NCBI RefSeq assembly: GCF_000422885.1
Contig: NZ_AUGX01000036.1
Coordinates: 1 to 64,000 of the forward strand
DNA: 64,000 nt
Direction: 5' to 3'
Source: Ottowia thiooxydans DSM 14619
GTDB lineage: Bacteria > Pseudomonadota > Gammaproteobacteria > Burkholderiales > Burkholderiaceae_C
The notes beneath the pieces were generated by a model, which saw nothing but the letters and a program-made list of their open reading frames with translations, had not been told where the DNA came from and ran no database searches. Position 1 is the first letter of the stretch, and every line of letters begins with the position of its first letter. This document shows positions 56,112 through 64,000 of the stretch, piece by piece. The translations under genes were made by a program, and so were the position numbers.

Positions 56112-57257
56112 ATGAAAAATAATCGCAGAACCTTCATCGCTGGCATCGCACTGGCATCCCTGGCTACTGCTGCGATCGCCGCAGACGGCCCCATCAAGAT
56201 CGGTGCAATCGTGTCCGCCACTGGCCCGGCGTCTTTCCTGGGCGATCCCCAGCAGAAGACGCTGGAGTATTACGTGGCCAAGATCAATGCGGAAGGTGGC
56301 GTACTGGGCCGCAAGCTGAGCCTTGTCTTGTACGACGATGCCAGTGACGCGAACAAGGCCAATGCCTTTGCGCGCCGACTGATCATCCAGGACGAGGTGG
56401 ACATCATCCTGGGCGCATCAAGCACCGGCTCAACCATGGCGATGGTGCCGCAGATCGATGCCGCCAAGATCCCCAACATCTCGCTGGCTGCGGCTTCCGT
56501 GATCGTGGAACCGGTAAAGCCCTTCGTCTTCAAGATGCCTCACTCAGACCGCATGGCGGCCTACAAGGTGCTGGAAGACATGAAAAAGCGCGGCTTCACG
56601 CAGTTCGCGCTTCTGTCTGACACCGGCGGCTTCGGAAAATCAGGCCGCACCGAGACACTGAAGGCCGCCGAAGCACTGGGTATGAAGGTCGTGGAAGACC
56701 AGACCTACGGCGAGAAAGACACCGACATGACGCCGCAGTTGACGCGCGCAAAGTCATCTTCTGCACAGGCTATCTTGCTCTTCGGTACCGGCCAGGCTCC
56801 CGCGATCATTGCGCGCAACTACCAACAACTTGCGATCAAGCAACCGCTCTACACCACCCACGGCCAGGCCTCGCTGGAATTCGTGCGCATTGCAGGCAAG
56901 GCTTCGGAAGGGGTACGCATGCCCTCTCCCGCCCTGCTGATCGCCAAGGCCTTGCCCGCCAACGATCCACAGCGCAAGGTGAGCGTGGACTACGCGACCA
57001 ACTACGAAACGAAGTTCAAATCTGACGTTTCCACCTTTGGCGGATACGCGCACGACGCGCTTTACCTGGCGGTAGATGCCATCAAGCGCGCAGGTGGCAC
57101 CGACAAGGCGAAAGTCCGGGCGGCGATTGAAACCACGAAAGGTTTCGTGGGTGTGAGCGGCATCTACTCGATGACTGCGCAGGACCACATGGGCCTGGAC
57201 AATTCAGCCTTCCGAATGGTGGAGATTGTGAACGGCGCCTTCAAAGAAGTCCGCTGA
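56112..57257 (+). CDS. Branched-chain-type ABC transporter substrate-binding protein
   Basis: The 381-residue protein is preceded by AAAGGAGAC and has a signal peptide (RRTFIAGIALASLATAAIAADG). The mature domain starts IKIGAIVSATGPASFLG and has LVLYDDASDANKA, typical of LivK-like receptors; this subgroup often binds aromatic acids. It lies 32 bp after iorB and 6 bp before the MdlB-like gene, and LivHMGF follow, so it feeds the same pathway. Mandelate or an aromatic analogue is the likely ligand. Confidence 0.9.
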   Translation: MKNNRRTFIAGIALASLATAAIAADGPIKIGAIVSATGPASFLGDPQQKTLEYYVAKINAEGGVLGRKLSLVLYDDASDANKANAFARRLIIQDEVDIILGASSTGSTMAMVPQIDAAKIPNISLAAASVIVEPVKPFVFKMPHSDRMAAYKVLEDMKKRGFTQFALLSDTGGFGKSGRTETLKAAEALGMKVVEDQTYGEKDTDMTPQLTRAKSSSAQAILLFGTGQAPAIIARNYQQLAIKQPLYTTHGQASLEFVRIAGKASEGVRMPSPALLIAKALPANDPQRKVSVDYATNYETKFKSDVSTFGGYAHDALYLAVDAIKRAGGTDKAKVRAAIETTKGFVGVSGIYSMTAQDHMGLDNSAFRMVEIVNGAFKEVR

Positions 57258-57263
57258 TTTTCC

Positions 57264-58400
57264 ATGATGCTCCGGACTGCTGATTTCCGGACGCGCGCGC
57301 GCTCCCGGCTGCCCCGCTTCGTCTTCGACTATGTGGACGGGGCAGCCGAGGACGAGCAATGCATCGTCCGCAACGAGACAGACCTGCGCTCGCTTCACCT
57401 GCTGCCCACGTGCTTGCGGGATACGACGGAGCAAGACGTGTCCATTGAGGTGTTTGGTCAGCGGTGGGCGGCTCCCGTGGGCATCGCGCCAGTGGGCTTC
57501 GCCGGTCTTGTGCGCCCCGGAGGGGACGCCATGTTGGCACGTGCGGCAGCTTCTTGCAGGCTCCCTTTTGTGCTGTCCACCGCATCAAATGAGCGCCTGG
57601 AGCATGTGCGTTCTGGCGCGGCCGTTGGTACGCAGTGGCTGCAGCTTTATGTCATGTCAGACCGCGCGATCGCCGAGCAGATGGTGCGCCGGGCGAAGAA
57701 CGCGGGGTATGGCGCGCTTGTTCTGACCGTGGACGTGCCTGTAAGCGGTATGCGGGAGCGGGATCTGCGCAACCGGTTCAAGCTGCCATTCCGCCCGGGA
57801 GTGCGCACCCTGGCTGATCTGGTGACTCACCCCGCGTGGTCGCTCTCCATGGCGTTCGCAGGGTCACCGGGCTTCGTCAATCTCGCGGATGGCACAGGAC
57901 CTACGTCGCCTCAGTTGCAAGCTGCGCTGCTCGCAAGAACGATGGACCGTAGCCTGACCTGGGAATCGCTCAAGTGGCTGCGCAGCCTCTGGGATGGCCC
58001 GCTGCTGGTGAAAGGCCTGCTGCACCCGGAGGATGCGAAACGGGCGCTCGCGCATGGAGTAGACGGCGTCATCGTCTCCAACCATGGAGGGCGTCAGCTC
58101 GACTGCGTGCCTTCAACGATCTCCGCACTCCCGGCGATCGCCCAAGCCCTGGATGGACGGGTACCCATCTTCATTGACGGTGGATTCCGCAGGGGGAGCG
58201 ATGTGGTCAAAGCGATCGCGCTTGGCGCCACGGCAGCCTTTGTAGGCCGGCCTGCCATCTGGGGCCTTGCCGCGAACGGCGAAGCCGGCGTTGCAGCCAC
58301 CTTGCGTCTTTTCATCGAGGAAATCAGCAGAACGATGACGCTCCTAGGAGCTTCACGCATTTCCGACATTCAACCGCTTCACGTACAAAAAAATGTCTGA
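57264..58400 (+). CDS. mdlB: (S)-Mandelate dehydrogenase-like FMN enzyme
   Basis: The 378-residue enzyme belongs to the FMN alpha-hydroxy-acid oxidases. Residues match those of Pseudomonas putida mandelate dehydrogenase at the same numbers: Gly81, Arg165 (RERDLRNRF), His274 and Arg277 (SNHGGRQLD); Lys250 and Tyr129 are also kept. Gly81 favours aromatic substrates. It oxidises (S)-mandelate to phenylglyoxylate, probably with a quinone acceptor. It overlaps livH by 8 bp, in one operon with transporter and oxidoreductase. Confidence 0.9.
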   Translation: MMLRTADFRTRARSRLPRFVFDYVDGAAEDEQCIVRNETDLRSLHLLPTCLRDTTEQDVSIEVFGQRWAAPVGIAPVGFAGLVRPGGDAMLARAAASCRLPFVLSTASNERLEHVRSGAAVGTQWLQLYVMSDRAIAEQMVRRAKNAGYGALVLTVDVPVSGMRERDLRNRFKLPFRPGVRTLADLVTHPAWSLSMAFAGSPGFVNLADGTGPTSPQLQAALLARTMDRSLTWESLKWLRSLWDGPLLVKGLLHPEDAKRALAHGVDGVIVSNHGGRQLDCVPSTISALPAIAQALDGRVPIFIDGGFRRGSDVVKAIALGATAAFVGRPAIWGLAANGEAGVAATLRLFIEEISRTMTLLGASRISDIQPLHVQKNV

Positions 58401-59265
58401 CCTCCCACAGTTCCTTTTCTCGGGCCTGACAACAGGCGCGGTCTACGCGCTTGCAGCCCTGGGTTTCTCACTGATCTACAACTCCAGCGGTGTCATTAAC
58501 TTCGCTCAGGGCGATTTTCTGATGCTGTCGGCCATGCTCACCGCCACACTTCTCACCAAGGGCATGGCGCTTAGCGGCTCGATTGCCATTGGCATCGCCG
58601 TCACGGTGCTGGTGGGCGTGCTGCTCTACCGATTAGCGATACAGCCCGCTGGCAACGCGGATGTGGTGACGCTCATCATCATCACCATTGGGGCTTCGAT
58701 CTTCATACAGGGTGTGGTTCAGGTGACCTTGGGCAAGAACCAGCAGGTTCTTCCTCCGTGGACGGGCGACGCACCTCTGCAGATCCTGGGTGCCTACGTG
58801 TTGCCGCAGGCGCTTTGGGTGCTAGGCACGGCGGCAGTTTTGGTGGTGGGTTGCGCGATTTTCTTCAAGGGCACGTTGACGGGCAAAGCCATGTTGGCAG
58901 TAGCCGCCAACCGCATGGCCGCCATGGCTGTGGGCATTCCCGCCAAGCGCGTGCTTCAGCTCTCGTTCGGCCTCTCCGCACTGCTGGGCGCGGTGGCCGG
59001 AGTGGTGTCTGCCCCTATCACCACCACGGTGTATGACATTGGCCTCATGCTCGGGATGAAGGGTTTCGTGGCGGCCACCCTGGGCGGCCTGGGCAGCGGT
59101 GTGGGCGCCGTCGTGGGTGGTCTTCTCGTTGGCATTCTGGAGGCACTGGTGGCGGGCTACATCTCGTCAGCCTACAAGGATGCAGTGCCTTTCGTGCTCA
59201 TCATTTTGTTGCTGCTCGTGATGCCTCATGGCTTGTTTGGATCACGCAAAACGGACCGCGTATGA
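58393..59265 (+). CDS. livH: Branched-chain-type ABC permease (LivH)
   Basis: The 290-residue inner-membrane protein has eight or so hydrophobic segments and the LivH signature GLTTGAVYALAALGFSLIYNSSGVINFAQGDFLML at the N-terminus, and GMKGFVAATLGGLGSGVGAVVGGLLVGILEAL near the end. It overlaps the mdlB-like gene by 8 bp and livM by 4 bp. It forms the permease with LivM for the LivK-like receptor. Confidence 0.92.
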   Translation: MSDLPQFLFSGLTTGAVYALAALGFSLIYNSSGVINFAQGDFLMLSAMLTATLLTKGMALSGSIAIGIAVTVLVGVLLYRLAIQPAGNADVVTLIIITIGASIFIQGVVQVTLGKNQQVLPPWTGDAPLQILGAYVLPQALWVLGTAAVLVVGCAIFFKGTLTGKAMLAVAANRMAAMAVGIPAKRVLQLSFGLSALLGAVAGVVSAPITTTVYDIGLMLGMKGFVAATLGGLGSGVGAVVGGLLVGILEALVAGYISSAYKDAVPFVLIILLLLVMPHGLFGSRKTDRV

Positions 59266-60194
59266 ACCAGCGCCTCCCACTCATCCTGACGGCGCTGGCG
59301 CTGATCGCCCTGCCCTTCGCGCTGCCGAACAACTTCATGCTCGACATCGCGATCCGCATTGGCCTTGCCGCCATTGCCGTGATTGGCCTCAACCTGCTGA
59401 TGGGCTTCGCCGGGCAGATCAGCATCGGGCATGCGGCCTTCGTGGCCATTGGTGCGTATGGAAGCGCCATCGTGGCGACCCGCTTCGGCTGGCCGCCTTT
59501 GCTTTCGATCCCTGCCTCTGCAGTGGGTGCAGCCATCGTCGCCTGGTTGATCGCCAAGCCCATTCTCAGGTTGAAAGGTCACTCGCTGACCATGGCCACG
59601 CTGGGCCTTGGCGTGATTGTCAATATCGTGCTCATCAATGAAGTGGACTGGACCGGCGGGCCCGACGGCATGCCCGTGCCACCGCTGGCTTTTGGCAGCT
59701 TTGCGCTGGTGAAACTTGGCCACTGGTACATCTTGGTAGCAGCGTTGCTATTCGTGGCCATCGTGCTCTCTCTCAACCTCTTTGGCTCGCCCGCTGGCCG
59801 AGCTTTGCGCGGGCTCCATGGCTCTGAATACGCGGCCCGGGTAGTGGGAGTTGACGTGAGCGCATTCAAGGTGCGCGTGTTCATCGCCTCTGCTGTCTTC
59901 GCTACGGTATCGGGCAGCCTCACCGGGCACTATCTGGCGTTCATCAGCCCGTCGATCGCATCATTTGCGCACTCGGTGGAGTTGGCCACCATGGTGGTGC
60001 TGGGCGGAATGTCCAGCACTTTCGGCGCGGTGCTGGGCGCCGCGCTGCTGACCATGCTTCCTCAACTCGTGGGCGGTCTTCATGGCTACGAAGCCATTGT
60101 GTTTGGACTGGTGCTGATGCTCACCATGATGTTCATGCCCAAAGGCCTGGTCCCATCGATTGCCCTGCGCCTCAAGAAGAACAAGGGGAAATAA
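59262..60194 (+). CDS. livM: Branched-chain-type ABC permease (LivM)
   Basis: The 310-residue protein has about ten hydrophobic helices and the LivM signature AAIAVIGLNLLMGFAGQISIGHAAFVAIGAY near the N-terminus, with EYAARVVGVDVSAFKVRVFIASAVFA later. It overlaps livH by 4 bp; livG begins directly after its stop. Confidence 0.92.
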   Translation: MNQRLPLILTALALIALPFALPNNFMLDIAIRIGLAAIAVIGLNLLMGFAGQISIGHAAFVAIGAYGSAIVATRFGWPPLLSIPASAVGAAIVAWLIAKPILRLKGHSLTMATLGLGVIVNIVLINEVDWTGGPDGMPVPPLAFGSFALVKLGHWYILVAALLFVAIVLSLNLFGSPAGRALRGLHGSEYAARVVGVDVSAFKVRVFIASAVFATVSGSLTGHYLAFISPSIASFAHSVELATMVVLGGMSSTFGAVLGAALLTMLPQLVGGLHGYEAIVFGLVLMLTMMFMPKGLVPSIALRLKKNKGK

Positions 60195-60944
60195 GTGCTC
60201 GCTATCAAATCCCTTTCCAGGAGCTTCGGCGGAGTGGCCGCTGTTGACAATGTCTCCTTCGACGTACAGAGCGGCCATGTGCACTCCGTCATCGGCCCCA
60301 ATGGCGCAGGCAAGACCACTCTTTTCAATCTGATCAGCGGTGTGTATGAACCTAGCTCAGGCGAAGTACTGCTGGACAACACCCCGATCAACGGCCTCCC
60401 ACCGGAAGAGCTGGCGCGCCGCGGTATGTGCCGAACTTTCCAGAATTTGCAGATCTGCATGAACATGACCGCGTGCGAAAACGTCATGCTCGGCGCGCAT
60501 CTGCACGCCAACACAGGGCTTTGGTCAGGCCTTCTGGGCTTGACGCGTGTCGCTGACCGCAAACTTGAAGCGCGCGCCTTCGAGCTGATGGATTACGTGG
60601 GCGTGGAAAGCGCCCGCCACGCCCACGCCACCCAGCTTTCCTTTGGGGTGCTGAAACGCCTGGAGATCGCCCGCGCGCTCGCCGCCAATCCCCGCCTTTT
60701 GCTCCTGGATGAACCAGCAGCAGGCTTGAACGACAGCGAAACCCACGCCGTCGGCGAGCTCATCCGCAAGATCGCATCGGGAGGCACCACCGTGCTGCTG
60801 GTGGAACACGACATGAAGATGGTGATGTCGATCTCCGACCATATCGTGGTGATGGACCAAGGCAAGAAGCTCGCAGAAGGCACGGCGGAGCAAGTTCGCG
60901 ACAACCCTGCCGTGGTCGCGGCCTACCTGGGAGTCGACGCATGA
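60195..60944 (+). CDS. livG: Branched-chain-type ABC ATPase (LivG)
   Basis: The 249-residue ATPase starts with GTG. It has Walker A GPNGAGKTT, the signature LSFGVLKRLEIARALA and Walker B LLLLDEPAAGLN, and the LivG-type C-terminus. The signature reads LSFGVLKR rather than LSYGQQR, a small departure that still keeps the motif's core. It couples ATP hydrolysis to LivHM transport. Confidence 0.92.
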   Translation: MLAIKSLSRSFGGVAAVDNVSFDVQSGHVHSVIGPNGAGKTTLFNLISGVYEPSSGEVLLDNTPINGLPPEELARRGMCRTFQNLQICMNMTACENVMLGAHLHANTGLWSGLLGLTRVADRKLEARAFELMDYVGVESARHAHATQLSFGVLKRLEIARALAANPRLLLLDEPAAGLNDSETHAVGELIRKIASGGTTVLLVEHDMKMVMSISDHIVVMDQGKKLAEGTAEQVRDNPAVVAAYLGVDA

Positions 60945-61651
60945 GCAACTCAACCGTTCTGAAGGTCACCGGTTTGACCTCCGGCTATGGGCGCATTGAA
61001 GCCTTGCGCGGGGTTGATCTGGAGTTGAAGGCTGGCCAGTTGGTAGCGCTCGTAGGCGCCAACGGTGCGGGCAAAACCACCTTGCTCAGAACCCTCTCCG
61101 GGTTGATCACAGCGCGAAGCGGCTCCGTGGAGTTGCTAGGGCAGGAGATCACGCGCCTGGCAGCGGAAGCGCGGGTTCGTCGCGGCCTGGCCCAGGTACT
61201 GGAAGGCCGGCAGGTGTTTGGGCCGCTCTCGGTGCTGGACAACCTGCGCCTGGGTGGCTATACCCACAAGCCCGATCCGGATCGCATTGAAGAGATGTTC
61301 AATCTTTTCCCCATCCTGCGAACCAAGAAGGACCAGGCGGCTTGGCAACTCTCAGGAGGGCAGCAGCAGATGCTCGCCATGGGCCGGGCTCTCATGAGCC
61401 GCCCCAAGGTGCTGTTGCTGGATGAACCCTCGATGGGCTTGGCGCCTCTTCTTGTGAAAGAGGTGTTTCAGGTCATCAAGCGCTTGAAGGACAGCGGAGT
61501 GCCCATCTTGCTGGTGGAGCAGAACGCACGCGCCGCGCTCGCCATCGCAGATCACGGGTACGTACTCGAGACGGGGCGCATCGCGCTATCTGGCCCGGCT
61601 GGCGAGCTGGCAGCAGACGAACGCGTCCGCTCGGCTTATCTCGGCATATGA
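60941..61651 (+). CDS. livF: Branched-chain-type ABC ATPase (LivF)
   Basis: The 236-residue ATPase has Walker A GANGAGKTT, signature LSGGQQQMLAMGRAL and Walker B VLLLDEPSMGLAP. It overlaps livG by 4 bp, and the two form the ATPase pair of the transporter. The next gene, mdlA-like, follows after 134 bp and may have its own promoter. Confidence 0.92.
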   Translation: MSNSTVLKVTGLTSGYGRIEALRGVDLELKAGQLVALVGANGAGKTTLLRTLSGLITARSGSVELLGQEITRLAAEARVRRGLAQVLEGRQVFGPLSVLDNLRLGGYTHKPDPDRIEEMFNLFPILRTKKDQAAWQLSGGQQQMLAMGRALMSRPKVLLLDEPSMGLAPLLVKEVFQVIKRLKDSGVPILLVEQNARAALAIADHGYVLETGRIALSGPAGELAADERVRSAYLGI

Positions 61652-61785
61652 GGCGCTCCCAAGGCCTAGGACCGTGTTCATGTTCCTACGCTCATTCAGA
61701 GCAACGCCTGCGGCTTGCTCAGCCGCCTTTTGATTTTCTGCGTTTCATCCGCTGAGGGTGGCGCTCAACACCTTGGAGAACTGAA

Positions 61786-62865
61786 ATGACCGCCCCCTGC
61801 ATTCAATCCATCGAAGCACGCGCAGTCAATGTGCCTCTAGAGTTTCCAGTCAGGACAAGCGTGGGTATCGTAGACACGGCACCTCTGGTCCTTATCGATC
61901 TGAAAACCAATGCGGGCATCGTGGGCCGCAGCTATGTGTTCACCTACACACCGCTCGCACTGCGGGCCACCCTTGAAATGGTGCGCTCACTGGGAAGCCT
62001 GCTGACGGGACTGCCACTGGCGCCCGCCGACCTGGACGCCCTCTTCTCGTCTCGCCTCAGGTTGATTGGCAAAACCGGCTTGAACCAGATCGCCTGCGCG
62101 GGCCTGGATATGGCTGTGTGGGATGCCCACGCTCAGTTCCTCGGACGCCCGTTAGTGGAAGTTTTGGGCGGTACGCGCAAACCCATTCCCACCTACGACA
62201 GCCACAGCATGGATGGCATAGAACTGGGTTGCCAGCGGGCTGAGCGGTCAGCGAAAGCGGGCTTCAAAGCGATCAAGACAAAGCTCGGCCACGCCACATT
62301 GGAAGAAGATATCAAGATGATTCGCGCACTGCGCAACACGGTGGGCCCGAACATCCAGATCCTTGTCGACTACAACCAGGGCCTCACGGTACCGGAGGCG
62401 ATTCGGCGCATCCATGTTCTGGAAGCTGAGGACCTTGGGTGGATTGAGGAGCCTGTCATTCAGGAGAACCTGCGCGGTTACGCGGAAATTCGCCGCCGCA
62501 CGCGTACCCCCATCCAGATGGGCGAAAACTGGTGGGGCCCGGGCGATATGCAGAACGCGCTGGAAGCAGGTGCCTGTGACCTTGCAATGCCCGACGCCAT
62601 GAAGATAGGAGGCGTAACGGGATGGATGAAGGCCGCCGCGCTGGCGCAGGTGTATGGCATTCCCATGTCCAGCCACGTCTTCGAGGAGTTCAGCGCACAC
62701 CTCATGCTGGTGACACCCACCGCGCACATATTTGAGCGCATGGACCTGGCAGGCCCCATTCTGGCCAGATCCGTTCAGTACGAGAACGGCCATGCCGTTC
62801 TTGACGACACGCCAGGCGTAGGCATCAGTTGGAACGAGAGCGCTGTGCAACGCTACGCGGCCTGA
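61786..62865 (+). CDS. mdlA: Mandelate racemase-like enolase-superfamily enzyme
   Basis: The 359-residue enzyme has all known mandelate racemase catalytic and metal residues at the same numbers as the P. putida enzyme: Lys164 and Lys166 (IKTKLGH), Asp195, Glu221, Glu247, Asp270, His297 and Glu317. Segments such as PDAMKIGGVTGW and GIPMSSHVFEEFSAHL read closely like it. It interconverts (R)- and (S)-mandelate so both enter via MdlB. It lies at the end of the operon. This is the strongest substrate clue for the locus. Confidence 0.92.
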   Translation: MTAPCIQSIEARAVNVPLEFPVRTSVGIVDTAPLVLIDLKTNAGIVGRSYVFTYTPLALRATLEMVRSLGSLLTGLPLAPADLDALFSSRLRLIGKTGLNQIACAGLDMAVWDAHAQFLGRPLVEVLGGTRKPIPTYDSHSMDGIELGCQRAERSAKAGFKAIKTKLGHATLEEDIKMIRALRNTVGPNIQILVDYNQGLTVPEAIRRIHVLEAEDLGWIEEPVIQENLRGYAEIRRRTRTPIQMGENWWGPGDMQNALEAGACDLAMPDAMKIGGVTGWMKAAALAQVYGIPMSSHVFEEFSAHLMLVTPTAHIFERMDLAGPILARSVQYENGHAVLDDTPGVGISWNESAVQRYAA

Positions 62866-63079
62866 GTATCTAAGTATTTCAGCGCGGAAATGACACCCTG
62901 AGCACATTGGCCGTCGTTGTGAACTGACCATATGAGATTGGCCGCCGATGAGACTTATTTGGCATTGGCGCAGTGTTTGGCATCCCATTGGGCAGATTCT
63001 CAAAAGAGCGAGACCGGACTGCGCCGCGTTGAAAATCTGGACCATAGAATCGTCTCCATCATTCCGAGAACGAGGCGAT

Positions 63080-64000
63080 GTGAACTTCTTTAACGCACAC
63101 ACTGAACGCGGTTTCGACTTGAGCCGCCGTCAAGTGGGCCAATCGGCACTGGCAGCCTGTGTCCTGGTCGGAGTGCCTGGCATGGGAGCTTTCGCGCAAC
63201 AGCCATCTGCGCTTCTCAACACGTTGCTACCCTTGCAGAACGATAGCGTGATGGTGGTGCAACTCTGGCCGACCCTGACCGAACAAGTACGTCGCGCGGC
63301 AGTGGTGTCCAGGTGTGATCTGCCCAAGCAAGAACTCACCCAAATTGAATGGGACGCCACGTTCCAATCTCTCATCGCTCAGGACGCACGAGGCTTTCAT
63401 AAGATTCCGCTGTTCAACCGTTTTTTCATTCAACCCTGGGTTCGATCCATCGAATCCGACTGGGCAGCACTTTCAGCGCAGGAGAAAAAACGCTGGACAG
63501 ACTGGCTGGCCAAACCCGAGGCCAAGCCGGTTCTGCAGAGCCTGCGTGCGGAGCAGTTGATTGAGATCATGGCCAAGGACAACTGGGCAGTGGACGACCG
63601 CACAGGCAAGTGGATTGCGACCGCACCCATTCTGGTTGCACAGGCGCTGACCGACATCGAGATGAAGGAAGTGTTCGACCGTGCCGTGGCGCAAACCAAT
63701 AACGCACTAGGCAAGCAATGGAGCCGTGTGAAGCCTTTTGCAGCCATGAGCCCGGAAGATGCCAAGTGGCTCACGCCGCTCTCAAAGGCGCTGCATGAGA
63801 ATGCACAGAAGATCTACGACAACTTCGAGAAACTCGCCACACGCCGCTGGCCAGAGCGCGAGACCTGGTTGAACGGCGACCTGGGCAACGTGCCTGCGCT
63901 ATGCGAGTTCTCGATCAAAGGCGACGCGGCCAAGGAATTCCGTGAGGCCGCGTTCAGCTTCAACATCCGCGACTACGCACCTGCGACGTTTGCGCATTAC
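63080..64000 (+). CDS. Exported protein, unrecognised, cut by window end
   Basis: A GTG at 63080 with GAGG upstream opens a reading frame that runs without a stop to the right edge (307 codons). The N-terminus has SRRQVGQSALAACVLVGVPGMGAFA, a twin-arginine-like signal peptide. The rest is helical, rich in Lys/Asp/Trp, with many WLxPLS-like segments, and no domain I know. It starts 214 bp after the mandelate racemase-like gene and its relation to that operon is unclear. Confidence 0.7.
   Translation, partial: MNFFNAHTERGFDLSRRQVGQSALAACVLVGVPGMGAFAQQPSALLNTLLPLQNDSVMVVQLWPTLTEQVRRAAVVSRCDLPKQELTQIEWDATFQSLIAQDARGFHKIPLFNRFFIQPWVRSIESDWAALSAQEKKRWTDWLAKPEAKPVLQSLRAEQLIEIMAKDNWAVDDRTGKWIATAPILVAQALTDIEMKEVFDRAVAQTNNALGKQWSRVKPFAAMSPEDAKWLTPLSKALHENAQKIYDNFEKLATRRWPERETWLNGDLGNVPALCEFSIKGDAAKEFREAAFSFNIRDYAPATFAHY

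Overview
The window is GC-rich and densely coded. Gene content points to a betaproteobacterium of the Burkholderiales, most likely Comamonadaceae. The signs are four orphan Bug-type solute receptors, many family III CoA-transferases and LysR/TetR/GntR regulators beside small catabolic operons, and a dispersed palindromic repeat ending in a GGCTCAGCCCGAACGG-type core. I see no tRNA, rRNA, CRISPR array or intact mobile element; one integrase is truncated.

Layout. (1) 380-8811: a minus-strand catabolic operon (Bug receptor, Asp/Glu racemase-like enzyme, FAD monooxygenase, HMG-CoA-lyase-like enzyme, CoA-transferase, LeuC/LeuD-like hydro-lyase) with a divergent GntR regulator. Together these could turn a branched unsaturated C4-C6 dicarboxylate into acyl-CoA plus a 2-oxoacid. 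(2) 8875-16124: an operon joining a UGSC-family protein (Cys form) and an unrecognised 372-residue partner with a C-terminal Cys pair to its own thioredoxin, thioredoxin reductase, CoA-transferase and Bug receptor. A LysR regulator is divergent and an isochorismatase-fold protein is convergent with that regulator. This looks like a thioredoxin-driven reductive system and is the most unusual locus here. (3) 16544-25084: stress and metal functions: DUF2325 protein, Mn-type superoxide dismutase and ZIP transporter behind a Fur-box-like palindrome; universal stress protein; M48 protease; a CadA-type P-ATPase behind a MerR-type promoter; then lspA, dsbB, a DsbA-like protein and a small exported Cys-rich protein.

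(4) 25122-41567: small catabolic units: esterase/Bug/VOC with a LysR regulator; an HpaB-family flavoprotein with a TetR regulator; an AcuI-like reductase, an apparently exported crotonase-fold protein, an SDR and a TetR regulator; then Bug/PrpF and an amidase. (5) 41756-51285: accessory and housekeeping genes: pentapeptide-repeat protein, lipoprotein esterase, truncated integrase, ssb, a ClC-family protein with Gln at the gating-Glu position, and a 1210-residue Kelch/FN3 surface protein with about 14 Kelch repeats. (6) 51360-62865: a mandelate-type operon, IorA-IorB-LivK-MdlB-LivHMGF-MdlA, with a divergent LysR regulator. The racemase and dehydrogenase keep all known mandelate-enzyme catalytic residues, but the decarboxylase/aldehyde dehydrogenase branch is replaced by a 2-oxoacid:acceptor oxidoreductase. 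This predicts mandelate to phenylglyoxylate to benzoyl-CoA. The window ends inside an unrecognised exported protein.

All calls rest on reading translated sequence and motifs by eye; no database search was run.
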